Assembly (NCBI RefSeq): GCF_030689305.1
Contig: NZ_JAUYVM010000020.1
Span: 1 to 64,000, forward strand
DNA from: Vibrio penaeicida
Lineage (GTDB): Bacteria; Pseudomonadota; Gammaproteobacteria; Enterobacterales; Vibrionaceae
DNA: 64,000 bases
Direction of reading: 5' to 3'
Numbering within the stretch: position 1 is the first letter of the stretch; the number at the start of each line of letters is the position of its first letter. The notes under the pieces were generated by a model. It did no database searches. It was not told the origin of the DNA and worked only from the letters and a program-made list of their open reading frames with translations. Shown piece by piece: positions 26,444 to 36,279 of the stretch. The position numbers and the translations under genes are program-made.

Positions 26444-28537
26444 ATGAAATTGAACCTGCCATTTGCAGAAAAACTGCCCAATATGAGTAATCGGGCAATG
26501 CCCGCAATAGGGGCTCCGGTACTGGTCCTCGCGACACTCGCGATGATTGTGTTGCCCATGCCTCCGTTTCTGCTGGATTTAATGTTCACGTTCAATATTG
26601 CGCTCGCAATGGTCGTTTTGTTAGTGACGGTATACACTCGTCGCCCTCTTGATTTTGCGGCGTTTCCTACGGTCCTGCTGGTCGCGACTCTTATGAGGCT
26701 TGCGCTCAACGTGGCGTCTACTCGTGTTGTTTTGCTCTATGGTCACGAAGGACCAGGCGCGGCAGGTAACGTAATCGAAGCCTTTGGTAACGTTGTTATT
26801 GGGGGTAACTACGCTGTTGGTTTGGTTGTCTTCCTTATTTTGATGATCATTAACTTCATGGTTGTCACCAAAGGTGCAGGGCGAATTTCAGAAGTAAGTG
26901 CTCGATTTACTTTGGATGCATTACCAGGTAAACAAATGGCGATTGACGCCGATTTGAACGCAGGGCTTATCGATCAGGAGCAAGCCAGAACTCGGCGCTT
27001 TGAAGTGACCAAAGAAGCTGACTTCTATGGTTCGATGGATGGTGCCTCAAAGTTTGTAAAAGGGGATGCCATTGCTGGTATTTTGATCCTGTTTATCAAC
27101 ATCATCGGTGGTCTCTCCATCGGTATGATCCAGCATGATGTGAATTTTGGCGATGCGGTTCAAATCTACACATTGCTCACTATTGGTGACGGTTTGGTCG
27201 CTCAATTGCCGTCACTCTTGCTCTCGATTGGCGCAGCAATAATGGTGACTCGCCAAAATACTGACGAAGATATGGGACAACAAATGGTGTTCCAGATGTT
27301 CGATAACCCCAAGGCGCTAATGATCACAGCGGGCATTTTAGGGGTTATGGGTATAGTACCTGGAATGCCTCACTTTGCCTTCCTATTGTTGGCTATCATC
27401 GCAGGAGGTGGTGCTTACTACATTAGCAAAAAACAAAAAGATGAAGCGAACAAGCCGAAAACGCCAGCGAAACAAGAGGCTGAGCCTGTTTCTCAGAAAG
27501 AGCTGTCGTGGGACGACGTTCAGCCAGTTGATGTTATAGGGTTAGAAGTTGGTTATCGCCTGATTCCGCTAGTTGATCGAGACCAAGGTGGAGAACTGCT
27601 TGAGCGTGTAAAAGGTGTCCGTAAAAAGCTATCACAAGATTTTGGTTTCCTCATACCAGCTGTACACATTCGCGATAATCTCGAACTGCCGCCAAACAGT
27701 TACCGCATAACGTTAATGGGCGTGGCAGTGGGAGAAGCCGAAATTCGTGCCGATCAAGAGTTGGCGATTAACCCAGGTCAAGTTTATGGTGTCGTAGAGG
27801 GTGAAGCCACCATTGACCCTGCATTTGGTCTAGAAGCCGTATGGGTGAAAGACGATCAGAAAGAAACCGCTCAGGCTCTAGGTTATACCGTTGTCGATTC
27901 GTCAACCGTACTTGCGACTCACTTGAGCCAGCTACTCACAAACAATGCTTCGCAGTTAATTGGTCATGAAGAAGTCCAAAATCTATTGGAAATGCTGGGA
28001 AGAAATGCACCGAAATTGGTCGAGAATTTTGTACCGGACCAGCTTCAACTTGGTGTGGTGGTTAAAGTGCTACAAAACTTGCTTAATGAAGCCATTCCTA
28101 TCCGAGATATTCGTACCATTGTTCAAACTCTGTCCGAGTATTCATCAAAGAGTCAAGAACCCGACATACTTACCGCTGCGGTTCGAATTTCTCTGAAACG
28201 CCTAATCGTTCAGGAAATCAATGGGATAGAGCCAGAGTTGCCAGTAATAACTTTGATTCCTGAATTGGAACAAATATTGCATCAAACTATGCAGGCGTCA
28301 GGTGGAGAGTCGGCAGGCATTGAGCCGGGGTTAGCAGAGCGATTGCAATCCTCATTGAGCCAAGCCACACATGACCAAGAGCTCAAGGGTGAGCCAGCAG
28401 TACTACTGACATCAGGTGTATTAAGAACAACACTCGCAAAATTTGTGAAGAACACCATCCCGAACCTAAGGGTGCTTTCCTATCAGGAAATACCGGATGA
28501 AAAGCAAATTAGAATTGTTCAGGCCGTCGGAAACTAA
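26444..28537 (+). CDS. flhA: FlhA, export gate protein
   Basis: A 697-residue core of the export apparatus and the docking site for chaperone-substrate pairs. The N-terminal half has about eight membrane helices and the FHIPEP signature region (RISEVSARFTLDALPGKQMAIDADLNAGLI, then FYGSMDGASKFVKGDAIAG). The C-terminal cytoplasmic ring domain begins near 350. Length and motifs are normal. It is preceded by its own sigma-54 promoter and followed 25 bases later by flhF. Confidence 0.97.
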   Translation: MKLNLPFAEKLPNMSNRAMPAIGAPVLVLATLAMIVLPMPPFLLDLMFTFNIALAMVVLLVTVYTRRPLDFAAFPTVLLVATLMRLALNVASTRVVLLYGHEGPGAAGNVIEAFGNVVIGGNYAVGLVVFLILMIINFMVVTKGAGRISEVSARFTLDALPGKQMAIDADLNAGLIDQEQARTRRFEVTKEADFYGSMDGASKFVKGDAIAGILILFINIIGGLSIGMIQHDVNFGDAVQIYTLLTIGDGLVAQLPSLLLSIGAAIMVTRQNTDEDMGQQMVFQMFDNPKALMITAGILGVMGIVPGMPHFAFLLLAIIAGGGAYYISKKQKDEANKPKTPAKQEAEPVSQKELSWDDVQPVDVIGLEVGYRLIPLVDRDQGGELLERVKGVRKKLSQDFGFLIPAVHIRDNLELPPNSYRITLMGVAVGEAEIRADQELAINPGQVYGVVEGEATIDPAFGLEAVWVKDDQKETAQALGYTVVDSSTVLATHLSQLLTNNASQLIGHEEVQNLLEMLGRNAPKLVENFVPDQLQLGVVVKVLQNLLNEAIPIRDIRTIVQTLSEYSSKSQEPDILTAAVRISLKRLIVQEINGIEPELPVITLIPELEQILHQTMQASGGESAGIEPGLAERLQSSLSQATHDQELKGEPAVLLTSGVLRTTLAKFVKNTIPNLRVLSYQEIPDEKQIRIVQAVGN

Positions 28538-28562
28538 ACATTGTTAGATTTGGAAAGCGATT

Positions 28563-30053
28563 TTGAAAATTAAACGATTTTTTGCCAAAGATATGCGCGG
28601 TGCGCTGCTTCAAGTTAAAGAGGAACTTGGATCGGATGCTGTGATCATGTCTAACAAGCGAGTGACTGGCGGCGTCGAAATTGTCGCAGCGATCGACGGT
28701 GACAGTGCGGCAAAAAATGGAAATAAAGATTCTAGCGCTTCTCGTAGCTCAAACGACTATTCACAAATGTCGTCGACGAGAAGAGAACTAAAAGATGACA
28801 AAGTCAGCATAGGCGAGGGGAGCGGTTCAATGACACGCCGCTTTGCCAATATGCTCAAGCAGTACAGCCAAGAAGCTGACTCAGAAAAAAGCACAGAAGC
28901 AGATTCGTTGGAAGCGCTGTTAAAGCGTCAATCTTCAAACAAAGACTCAGAACCCTACGATCGCCGTCGTTCTTCCGCTCCTTCAGGTATGGGGACGTCT
29001 GGACGCTCACTTGCTGAAGAGTCAGGGTTGTCTCGATTACTCAAAGATGACTCTACTACCGAAAGGCGTACGCCTAAGTTAGATCCTACTCGCTACGACA
29101 AAGGTGAACGAAATACGCGCGACAGTGGAAATCCAGAAGAACTGGAGAACATGCGTGAAGAAATGACGTCTATTCGTCGTCTACTTGAGCATCAAGTGTC
29201 CGGGTTAATGTGGCAAGAGGTAGAACGTCGTGAGCCTCTAAGAGCCATGTTAATAAAGCGATTGGAGCGAATGGGAGTTTCTCAAGAGCTTGCAGATCAA
29301 ATGGCATGCTACATCCCTGAAGACACCCCACCTGTGCACGCTTGGAAAGCATTGTTAGGTCTGATTTCAGATCAAGTTACCATTCCCCGTGAAGATATTT
29401 TAAAGCGCGGTGGCGTTGTTGCTTTGCTCGGACCTACAGGTGTAGGTAAGACAACAACTGTAGCAAAACTGGCAGCGCGAGCTGCTATGGAGTACGGCGC
29501 CGATAACGTTGCGTTGGTGACAACAGACACCTATCGTATCGGTGCACACGAACAACTGTCGATTTATGGTCGAATTATGGGCTGTCCGGTAAGAGTTGCT
29601 AAAGATTCTGAGCAACTTGCCGAAGTCATATATCAGCTTAGAAATCGAAGGCTTATCTTAATTGACACAGCTGGTATGGGACAGAGAGATGTACGACTTT
29701 CCGAACAGCTAGATACTCTGATGCAGGAAAGCGGTGAAGTTATTAGCAGCTATCTCGTTTTACCTACAACAGCACAGCGAAAAGTGCTGCAAGAAACCAT
29801 CGACCATTTTAAACGGATCCCTCTTTCTGGTTGTATTTTGACCAAGTTAGATGAATCCCTGAGCTTAGGAGAGGTTATCAGCGTGGTTATTCAAAATGCC
29901 ATCCCTGTGGCTTACATTGCCAATGGGCAGAGGGTGCCAGAGGATATTGTGATAGCTCAACCTAAGTATATGCTTGCAAAAGCAAATGAGTTGCTAGAGA
30001 AGTCAGCGGAAGATGAACCTCACTATTGGAATAGTGAATCGGAAGGACTTTAA
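28563..30053 (+). CDS. flhF: FlhF, SRP-type GTPase for polar flagellum placement
   Basis: A 496-residue SRP-family GTPase that sets the polar site of the flagellum and recruits FliF. An N-terminal B domain (basic and disordered, about 1-200), an N domain and a G domain follow: P-loop GPTGVGKTTTVAKLAARAA, TTDTYRIGAHEQL, LIDTAGMGQRD and TKLDES. Translation starts at TTG 28563 with GGAAAG upstream. Its partner FlhG is next, 13 bases downstream. Confidence 0.96.
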   Translation: MKIKRFFAKDMRGALLQVKEELGSDAVIMSNKRVTGGVEIVAAIDGDSAAKNGNKDSSASRSSNDYSQMSSTRRELKDDKVSIGEGSGSMTRRFANMLKQYSQEADSEKSTEADSLEALLKRQSSNKDSEPYDRRRSSAPSGMGTSGRSLAEESGLSRLLKDDSTTERRTPKLDPTRYDKGERNTRDSGNPEELENMREEMTSIRRLLEHQVSGLMWQEVERREPLRAMLIKRLERMGVSQELADQMACYIPEDTPPVHAWKALLGLISDQVTIPREDILKRGGVVALLGPTGVGKTTTVAKLAARAAMEYGADNVALVTTDTYRIGAHEQLSIYGRIMGCPVRVAKDSEQLAEVIYQLRNRRLILIDTAGMGQRDVRLSEQLDTLMQESGEVISSYLVLPTTAQRKVLQETIDHFKRIPLSGCILTKLDESLSLGEVISVVIQNAIPVAYIANGQRVPEDIVIAQPKYMLAKANELLEKSAEDEPHYWNSESEGL

Positions 30054-30066
30054 GCGGCGGACTACT

Positions 30067-30954
30067 ATGAATAAAAATATGATACAAGATCAAGCCAGCG
30101 GCCTCCGTCGCTTAACGCAACCAACTCTTACTAAAGTAATTTCGGTTACTGGCGGTAAAGGCGGTGTTGGTAAAACAAATGTCACACTTGGTTTAGCACT
30201 TTCAATGGCGCGTCAAGGCAAAAAAGTTGTAGTGTTGGATGCTGATCTCGGATTAGCCAACGTTGACGTAATGCTAGGTATTCGGCCAAAAAGAAACCTA
30301 GGGCATGTATTGGCTGGAGAATGCGAGCTAAAAGACGCCATGGTTGAAGGACCTTTTGGCGTTAAAATTATTCCAGCCACTTCGGGTACTCAAAGCATGA
30401 CAGAGTTGTCACCAGCCCAACATGCTGGTTTAATTCGTGCTTTCGGTTCTCTTGAAGAAGATATGGATGTGCTTCTGATTGATACCGCGGCAGGTATTTC
30501 AGATATGGTCGTAAGTTTTTCACGTGCAGCTCAAGATGTCTTGATTGTGGTGTGTGATGAGCCTACATCCATTACAGATGCCTATGCATTGATTAAACTA
30601 TTAAGTCGTGAACATCAGGTTCAACGCTTTAAAATTGTAGCCAATATGGTAAGAAGTTACCGTGAAGGGCGAGAATTGTTTGCAAAGTTGACCTTGGTCA
30701 CAGAACGATTTCTAAATGTTAGTATCGAGCTCGTCGCTTGTATCCCTCTTGATGATAAAGTACGTCAAGCGGTGAAAAAGCAGAAGATTGTGGTGGACGC
30801 ATTTCCGCGTTCTCCGGCTGCATTGGCTATCAGTTCGTTAGCAAACAAAGCATTAACTTGGCCAATTCCTAAAACTCCGAGTGGACATTTAGAGTTTTTT
30901 GTTGAACGCTTACTTAATAACAGAGAAGTAGCAGGAGAGCCTTTTGGTGACTAA
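30067..30954 (+). CDS. flhG: FlhG, MinD-like flagellar number regulator
   Basis: A 295-residue MinD/ParA-type ATPase that limits flagellar number by antagonising FlhF and FlrA. Deviant Walker A KGGVGKTN is in VTGGKGGVGKTNVTLGLA, with DADLGLANVDVMLG, LIDTAAGISD and a C-terminal amphipathic membrane-targeting helix (LEFFVERLLN). The open frame reaches back to 30013 inside flhF, but the ATG at 30067 gives the expected N-terminus with its FlrA-binding basic start (MNKNMIQDQASGLRRL). Confidence 0.95.
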   Translation: MNKNMIQDQASGLRRLTQPTLTKVISVTGGKGGVGKTNVTLGLALSMARQGKKVVVLDADLGLANVDVMLGIRPKRNLGHVLAGECELKDAMVEGPFGVKIIPATSGTQSMTELSPAQHAGLIRAFGSLEEDMDVLLIDTAAGISDMVVSFSRAAQDVLIVVCDEPTSITDAYALIKLLSREHQVQRFKIVANMVRSYREGRELFAKLTLVTERFLNVSIELVACIPLDDKVRQAVKKQKIVVDAFPRSPAALAISSLANKALTWPIPKTPSGHLEFFVERLLNNREVAGEPFGD

Positions 30955-31681
30955 GGCGCTGACATACGATCAATTTGGTAACCCAGGAAGCCAATCGGCT
31001 TTCTTGGAGCGTTATTCCGATCTTGTAAAGCGAATTGCCCATCATCTCATTGGTCGATTACCACCTAGTGTATTGGTGGATGATTTGATTCAAGCAGGAA
31101 TGATAGGGTTAATTGAAGCTCAGCAAAACTACGATGGAAGTAAGGGCGCAAGCTTTGAAACCTATGCTGGTATTAGGATTCGCGGCGCTATGTTAGATGA
31201 AATGCGACGTGGTGACTGGGTACCAAGATCGGTACATAAGAACAATCGAAGCATCAGTCAGGCGATAAATGAGCTAGAATCACAATTAAACCGTGATCCA
31301 ACTGATGCAGAAGTAGCCAAACACTTAAATATGTCGCTAGAACAGTACCATAATGCGCTAACTGATATAAACTGTTCACGACTGGTAGGAATTGAAGACC
31401 TTGGTGTGTCAGAAGATGCAATATCTCCACACGAAGCGTCCGAAGATAACCTACCATTCAAAGGGGTAGCAGACGAATCTTTCCGACATGCCCTTATTGA
31501 AGCTATTAAAACTCTTCCTGAAAGGGAAGCCCTAGTTCTCTCGCTTTATTACGATGAAGAGCTAAATTTAAAAGAAATTGGGGAAGTATTAGATGTCAGC
31601 GAATCTCGCGTTAGTCAAATACATAGCCAATCTATGCAACGTTTACGAGCTAAGCTTAGTGCGTGGACACTTAATGAGTAA
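30947..31681 (+). CDS. fliA: FliA, flagellar sigma-28 factor
   Basis: A 244-residue sigma factor for late flagellar genes. Region 2 contains RYSDLVKRIAHHLIGRLPPSVLVDDLIQAGMIGLIEA, region 3 contains EMRRGDWVPRSV, and region 4.2 contains LSLYYDEELNLKEIGEVLDVSESRVSQIHSQSMQRLR. GTG at 30947 (TKALTYDQ) is favoured with AGGAG at 30933-30937; the TTG at 30944 is also possible. It overlaps flhG by 8 bases. Its recognised promoters at 1064 and 4073 lie in this window. Confidence 0.96.
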   Translation: MTKALTYDQFGNPGSQSAFLERYSDLVKRIAHHLIGRLPPSVLVDDLIQAGMIGLIEAQQNYDGSKGASFETYAGIRIRGAMLDEMRRGDWVPRSVHKNNRSISQAINELESQLNRDPTDAEVAKHLNMSLEQYHNALTDINCSRLVGIEDLGVSEDAISPHEASEDNLPFKGVADESFRHALIEAIKTLPEREALVLSLYYDEELNLKEIGEVLDVSESRVSQIHSQSMQRLRAKLSAWTLNE

Positions 31682-31713
31682 TAACACTGACTTCGACCTC
31701 AGTGGAGGCAATT

Positions 31714-32094
31714 TTGAATAAAAACATGAAGATCCTCATTGTTGACGACTTTTCAACAATGCGCCGTATTGTTAAGAACCTACTTCGTGACCTGGGTTTC
31801 AATAACACTCAGGAAGCTGATGATGGTCTTACCGCTTTACCGATGCTCAAGAAAGGCGAATTTGACTTCGTCGTAACTGATTGGAATATGCCTGGAATGC
31901 AAGGCATTGACCTGCTTAAGAATATCCGAGCTGATGATGAGCTTAAGCACCTTCCTGTTTTGATGATTACTGCTGAAGCCAAGCGCGAGCAAATTATCGA
32001 AGCAGCACAGGCAGGAGTTAACGGTTACATCGTCAAACCTTTTACTGCTGCAACGCTGAAAGAAAAACTAGATAAAATCTTCGAGCGTTTGTAA
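31714..32094 (+). CDS. cheY: CheY, chemotaxis response regulator
   Basis: A 126-residue receiver protein that, when phosphorylated by CheA, binds FliM and reverses the motor. The acidic pair DD at 11-12, phospho-acceptor Asp56 in FVVTDWNMPG, TAEAKRE and the KPF motif are present. A GTG at 31702 is in frame, but GGAGG at 31704-31708 lies inside that version and is spaced 5 bases from TTG 31714, so TTG (MNKNMKIL) is the more likely start. The usual 130-residue form may be an over-extension. Confidence 0.95.
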   Translation: MNKNMKILIVDDFSTMRRIVKNLLRDLGFNNTQEADDGLTALPMLKKGEFDFVVTDWNMPGMQGIDLLKNIRADDELKHLPVLMITAEAKREQIIEAAQAGVNGYIVKPFTAATLKEKLDKIFERL

Positions 32095-32153
32095 AGCCAT
32101 TATTACGCTTATAACAAACACACATACAGAGGCGTTGAAAGGGCAAAAGTAGA

Positions 32154-32876
32154 ATGATTTCTTTAGAGCAAGCGAAAGAGTTGGTTAGCTTGTTGGAAAG
32201 CGACAAGCAAGAAGAAGCTAACGATCTCGTCAAATCCATTTCAAAGACTATCGAGAATCCAGTGATCCATGAAATTGGAACATTGACTCGCGAATTGCAC
32301 GATTCTTTAACGCAATTCAAAGTCGATCAGCGAATGAATGAAATCGCTACAGATGAAATCCCTGATGCGAGAGGTCGTCTAGAGTATGTGATAGAAAAAA
32401 CGGAAACCGCTGCAAATAAAACTATGGACGCGGTCGAACGTTCTCTTCCAATGGCTGACAACTTGCATGAACATCTAATGCTGGTTCGCCCTCAATGGAA
32501 CCGACTTATGAACGGGCGTATTGAGCTGGATGAGTTTAAATCTCTTTGCCATCGAATCGATGAACTGATGACCCAGGTAGAAGGGGATAGCTCTGAGTTA
32601 AGAAGCCAATTAACGGAAATTCTTATGGCTCAGGACTTTCAAGACCTTACTGGACAAATCATTAGGCGTGTCATTACCTTAGTTCGTGAGGTAGAAGACC
32701 GACTTGTCGAAATTTTGACGGCCTTTGGTGTTGAGCAACAAACAGACGAGCACGAAGAGGACAAAGCGAAGAATGGTGCCGAAGCAGAAGGCCCAATTAT
32801 TAACGCTCACGAGCGTGAAGACGCTGTCGCTTCACAAGACGATGTTGATGACTTGCTGTCGAGTCTTGGCTTCTAG
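32154..32876 (+). CDS. cheZ: CheZ, CheY-P phosphatase
   Basis: A 240-residue helical protein that dephosphorylates CheY-P. The family motifs LTRELHDSLTQF and the catalytic helix region ILMAQDFQDLTGQIIRRVI with the conserved Gln are present. The C-terminus ends DVDDLLSSLGF, the conserved CheY-binding peptide. It lies between cheY and cheA, in the order common in Vibrio and Pseudomonas. Confidence 0.96.
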   Translation: MISLEQAKELVSLLESDKQEEANDLVKSISKTIENPVIHEIGTLTRELHDSLTQFKVDQRMNEIATDEIPDARGRLEYVIEKTETAANKTMDAVERSLPMADNLHEHLMLVRPQWNRLMNGRIELDEFKSLCHRIDELMTQVEGDSSELRSQLTEILMAQDFQDLTGQIIRRVITLVREVEDRLVEILTAFGVEQQTDEHEEDKAKNGAEAEGPIINAHEREDAVASQDDVDDLLSSLGF

Positions 32877-32885
32877 GGGTTATAT

Positions 32886-35114
32886 ATGAGTTACGAATTA
32901 GACGAAGATATTCTACAGGACTTTTTGGTCGAGGCTGGTGAGATCCTGGAGCTGCTTTCAGAGCAGTTAATAGAACTGGAAAATAATCCAGATGATAAAG
33001 ATCTGTTGAATGCAATATTCCGTGGTTTCCACACCGTAAAAGGCGGTGCTGGGTTTTTGGCTCTTACCGAGCTGGTAGACGTTTGTCACGGCGCGGAGAA
33101 TATCTTCGACATTTTACGTAATGGTCAGCGCTCTGTAAGTGCTGAGCTAATGGATACCATTCTGCAAGCACTTGATGCAGTGAACATCATGTTTGAAGCC
33201 GTTCAAGAGAGACAGCCGCTCACACCTGCAGACCCAGTATTGATCGAAGAACTTCATCGCTTGTGTAAACCTGAAAGTGCCGATGAAGCTGCCCCTGTTA
33301 CTGAAGAGCCTGCTCCCATCGCGGCTCCTGAATCTGTAGTGGAAACGCCTGCTGCAGCTGTTTCAAGTGATTCCACCGATGCAGGGTCAATTGATGAAAT
33401 AACTCAAGATGAGTTTGAAGCTTTGCTTGATGAATTGCATGGTAAAGGTTCACCATCAGCTTCAAGTAGTACGCCGGCACCAGCCCCAACTCCAGCTGCT
33501 GATATAGCATCTGGAGGTGATGACATTACCGATGATGAGTTTGAAAAACTTCTCGATGAACTTCATGGTTCAGGTGGTAGCCCTACTACAGGTGGTGCAT
33601 CTGATTCTCCAGCCTCTGCTCCTGTCACACCAGCTGCACCTGCGCCAGCAGCGCCTTCTGCTGGTATTGGTGGAGACTTAATGACAGACGATGAATTTGA
33701 GAACTTGCTTGATCAACTTCATGGTTCTGGTAAAGGTCCATCTCCGGAAGAACTTGAAGCTGCAACAAACCCAGTAGCTCCGGCTGCCGCAGTACCGACA
33801 CCAGCACCAGCTCCAAAAGCTGAGCCGAAACCTGTCGCTAAACCAGCACCTAAACCTGCTGAGAAGCCTGCCGCAGCAAAACCAGCCGCGCCAGCGAAAG
33901 CACAGACACCGGCAAAAGAAACGAAGAAACCGCAAGCTGACGCAACCGTTCGTGTTGATACATCAACTTTGGATGACATCATGAACATGGTTGGTGAACT
34001 TGTATTGGTTCGTAACCGATTGGTTAGCTTAGGTTTGAATAGCAACGACGAAGAAATGTCGAAAGCTGTCGCTAACTTAGATGTTGTTACTGCAGACCTC
34101 CAAGGTGCGGTAATGAAAACTCGAATGCAGCCTATCAAGAAAGTATTCGGGCGTTTCCCTCGAGTTGTACGTGATATAGCACGTACCTTGAAGAAAGATA
34201 TTGTTCTTGAAATGCGTGGCGAAGAGACCGACCTAGACAAAAACTTGGTTGAAGCACTAGCAGATCCATTGATTCACCTGGTTCGCAACTCGGTTGACCA
34301 TGGTATAGAAATGCCAGATGTCCGTGTCGAAAATGGTAAATCGCGTACAGGTAAAGTGATACTTTCTGCCTCGCAGGAAGGTGATCATATTGAACTTAGT
34401 ATTGTTGATGATGGTGGCGGCATGAATGCCGACAAACTCAGAAGCATTGCTGTTGATCGCGGTTTGATGGATGCAGATGCAGCGGGTCGATTGTCTCCGA
34501 AAGAGTGTTACAACCTCATCTTCATGCCAGGATTTTCGACCAAAACAGAAATCTCGGATATTTCAGGACGTGGTGTAGGTATGGACGTGGTAAAAACTGC
34601 GATCAATACCTTGAACGGGTCTATCGATATCGACTCAGAAATGGGTAAAGGCACCAAGATCACTATCAAGGTTCCGTTAACCTTAGCCATTCTGCCGACA
34701 CTTATGGTGGGCGTGTCTGGACAACCATTCGCACTGCCATTAGCAAGTGTAAATGAGATATTCCATCTAGATTTGAGCAAAACTAACACCGTTGATGGTC
34801 AACTTACGATCATTGTTCGAGAAAAATCGATTCCACTGTTCTACCTTCAGCATTGGCTTGTTCCAAGTAGCTCTGATGGACAGAAAAAATCAAACCATGG
34901 GCATGTTGTTATTGTTCAATTGGGCAGTCAACGTGTTGGGTTTGTCGTGGACTCTTTGATAGGTCAAGAAGAAGTGGTTATCAAACCACTCGATGAATTA
35001 TTGCAAGGTACACCAGGTATGGCTGGTGCAACAATTACCAGTGATGGTCATATTGCATTGATTCTAGATGTACCAAACTTATTGAAGAAATATGCCACTC
35101 GCTCGCATATTTAA
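32886..35114 (+). CDS. cheA: CheA, chemotaxis histidine kinase
   Basis: A 742-residue kinase for CheY and CheB. The HPt domain has phosphorylated His49 in FRGFHTVKGGAGF. A long Ala/Pro-rich linker (about 135-370) carries three copies of an (I/M)T(Q/D)DEFE.LLD(E/Q)LHG unit near residues 174, 216 and 268. Dimerisation, HATPase (LVRNSVDHGIE, DDGGGM, GRGVGMDVV) and CheW-like domains follow. No P2 domain of E. coli type is obvious. The repeated motif is probably the part that binds ParP for polar localisation (LID), by analogy to V. parahaemolyticus and V. cholerae. Confidence 0.96.
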   Translation: MSYELDEDILQDFLVEAGEILELLSEQLIELENNPDDKDLLNAIFRGFHTVKGGAGFLALTELVDVCHGAENIFDILRNGQRSVSAELMDTILQALDAVNIMFEAVQERQPLTPADPVLIEELHRLCKPESADEAAPVTEEPAPIAAPESVVETPAAAVSSDSTDAGSIDEITQDEFEALLDELHGKGSPSASSSTPAPAPTPAADIASGGDDITDDEFEKLLDELHGSGGSPTTGGASDSPASAPVTPAAPAPAAPSAGIGGDLMTDDEFENLLDQLHGSGKGPSPEELEAATNPVAPAAAVPTPAPAPKAEPKPVAKPAPKPAEKPAAAKPAAPAKAQTPAKETKKPQADATVRVDTSTLDDIMNMVGELVLVRNRLVSLGLNSNDEEMSKAVANLDVVTADLQGAVMKTRMQPIKKVFGRFPRVVRDIARTLKKDIVLEMRGEETDLDKNLVEALADPLIHLVRNSVDHGIEMPDVRVENGKSRTGKVILSASQEGDHIELSIVDDGGGMNADKLRSIAVDRGLMDADAAGRLSPKECYNLIFMPGFSTKTEISDISGRGVGMDVVKTAINTLNGSIDIDSEMGKGTKITIKVPLTLAILPTLMVGVSGQPFALPLASVNEIFHLDLSKTNTVDGQLTIIVREKSIPLFYLQHWLVPSSSDGQKKSNHGHVVIVQLGSQRVGFVVDSLIGQEEVVIKPLDELLQGTPGMAGATITSDGHIALILDVPNLLKKYATRSHI

Positions 35115-35127
35115 TTGAAGGGATAAT

Positions 35128-36270
35128 ATGGCGGTAAGAGTATTAGTAGTTGATGATTCGAGCTTTTTTCGCAGACGCGTAAGTGAAATTATCAACTCAG
35201 ATCCGCGCCTAGAAGTAGTGGATATGGCCGTCAATGGTAAAGAAGCTGTTGAAAAAGCCATCAAAATAAAGCCAGATGTAATCACAATGGACATCGAGAT
35301 GCCTGTCATGGACGGCATCACGGCAGTTCGTGAAATCATGAAGGCGCAACCTACGCCAATTTTGATGTTTTCTTCGCTTACACATGATGGTGCCAAGGCT
35401 ACTCTAGATGCACTTGATGCTGGGGCTTTGGATTTTCTTCCTAAGAAATTCGAAGATATCGCTCGTAATCGCGATGAAGCTGTAACTTTATTGCAGCAGC
35501 GCGTACAAGAAATATCGCGTAAACGTGCGTTTATGCGTCGTCCAATTGGTGGCGTATCCGAAAGTAGCATTTCAACTAGCGCGACTACGCGCGCACCTGT
35601 ACGTCCTGGGGCTTCTGCATTGCAAAGATCGACCCCAGCTCCGATACAGGAACGCAGTCGTCCGGTGAGTGCCAAATTTCGAGCAACGGGTAAGAAATAT
35701 CAAATTACAGCGATTGGCACCTCTACGGGAGGACCTGTCGCGCTACAGAAGATTCTGACCAAATTACCTGGTCACTATCCGCACCCGATTGTTCTCATTC
35801 AGCATATGCCAGCTACTTTTACTGCTGCATTCGCCGCTCGTTTAGATTCTTTATGTAAGATCCAGGTGAAAGAAGCAGAAGATGGAGACGTCTTAAAGGC
35901 TGGCTGTGCGTATCTTGCGCCTGGCGGTAAGCAGATGATGATCGATGGTCGCCCAGGATCTGCGAAACTGCGGATTATAGATGGTGGTGAGCGGATGAAC
36001 TACAAGCCTTGTGTGGACGTAACGTTCGGCTCTGCAGCAAAAATCTATCAAGACAAAGTGCTGTCTATGGTACTGACGGGGATGGGGGCCGACGGGCGTG
36101 AAGGCGCGCGGATGCTTAAAACTGCAGGTGCGACCATTTGGGCACAAGATGAAGAGAGCTGTGTTGTATACGGCATGCCACAAGCTGTGGCAAAAGCGGG
36201 CTTATCGACAGAAGATTTGCCTCTGGATCGAATTGCAGAGCGTATTCTGGTCGAAGTTGGACTATCTTAA
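35128..36270 (+). CDS. cheB: CheB, chemotaxis methylesterase
   Basis: A 380-residue response regulator and receptor methylesterase/deamidase. The receiver domain carries the acidic pair at 9-10 and Asp55 in VITMDIEMPVMDG. After a Ser/Thr/Pro-rich linker (about 140-190), the catalytic domain has the Ser in IGTSTGGP, the His in IQHMPATFT, and the Asp in LTGMGADGREG. GAAGGGAT precedes the ATG. It lies next to cheA, its kinase. Confidence 0.96.
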   Translation: MAVRVLVVDDSSFFRRRVSEIINSDPRLEVVDMAVNGKEAVEKAIKIKPDVITMDIEMPVMDGITAVREIMKAQPTPILMFSSLTHDGAKATLDALDAGALDFLPKKFEDIARNRDEAVTLLQQRVQEISRKRAFMRRPIGGVSESSISTSATTRAPVRPGASALQRSTPAPIQERSRPVSAKFRATGKKYQITAIGTSTGGPVALQKILTKLPGHYPHPIVLIQHMPATFTAAFAARLDSLCKIQVKEAEDGDVLKAGCAYLAPGGKQMMIDGRPGSAKLRIIDGGERMNYKPCVDVTFGSAAKIYQDKVLSMVLTGMGADGREGARMLKTAGATIWAQDEESCVVYGMPQAVAKAGLSTEDLPLDRIAERILVEVGLS

Positions 36271-36279
36271 GGAGCCAAT

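Noticed and set aside
33719..34240. Antisense frames over cheA
   Set aside because: They arise from the Ala/Pro-rich linker codons; cheA is clearly the coding strand.
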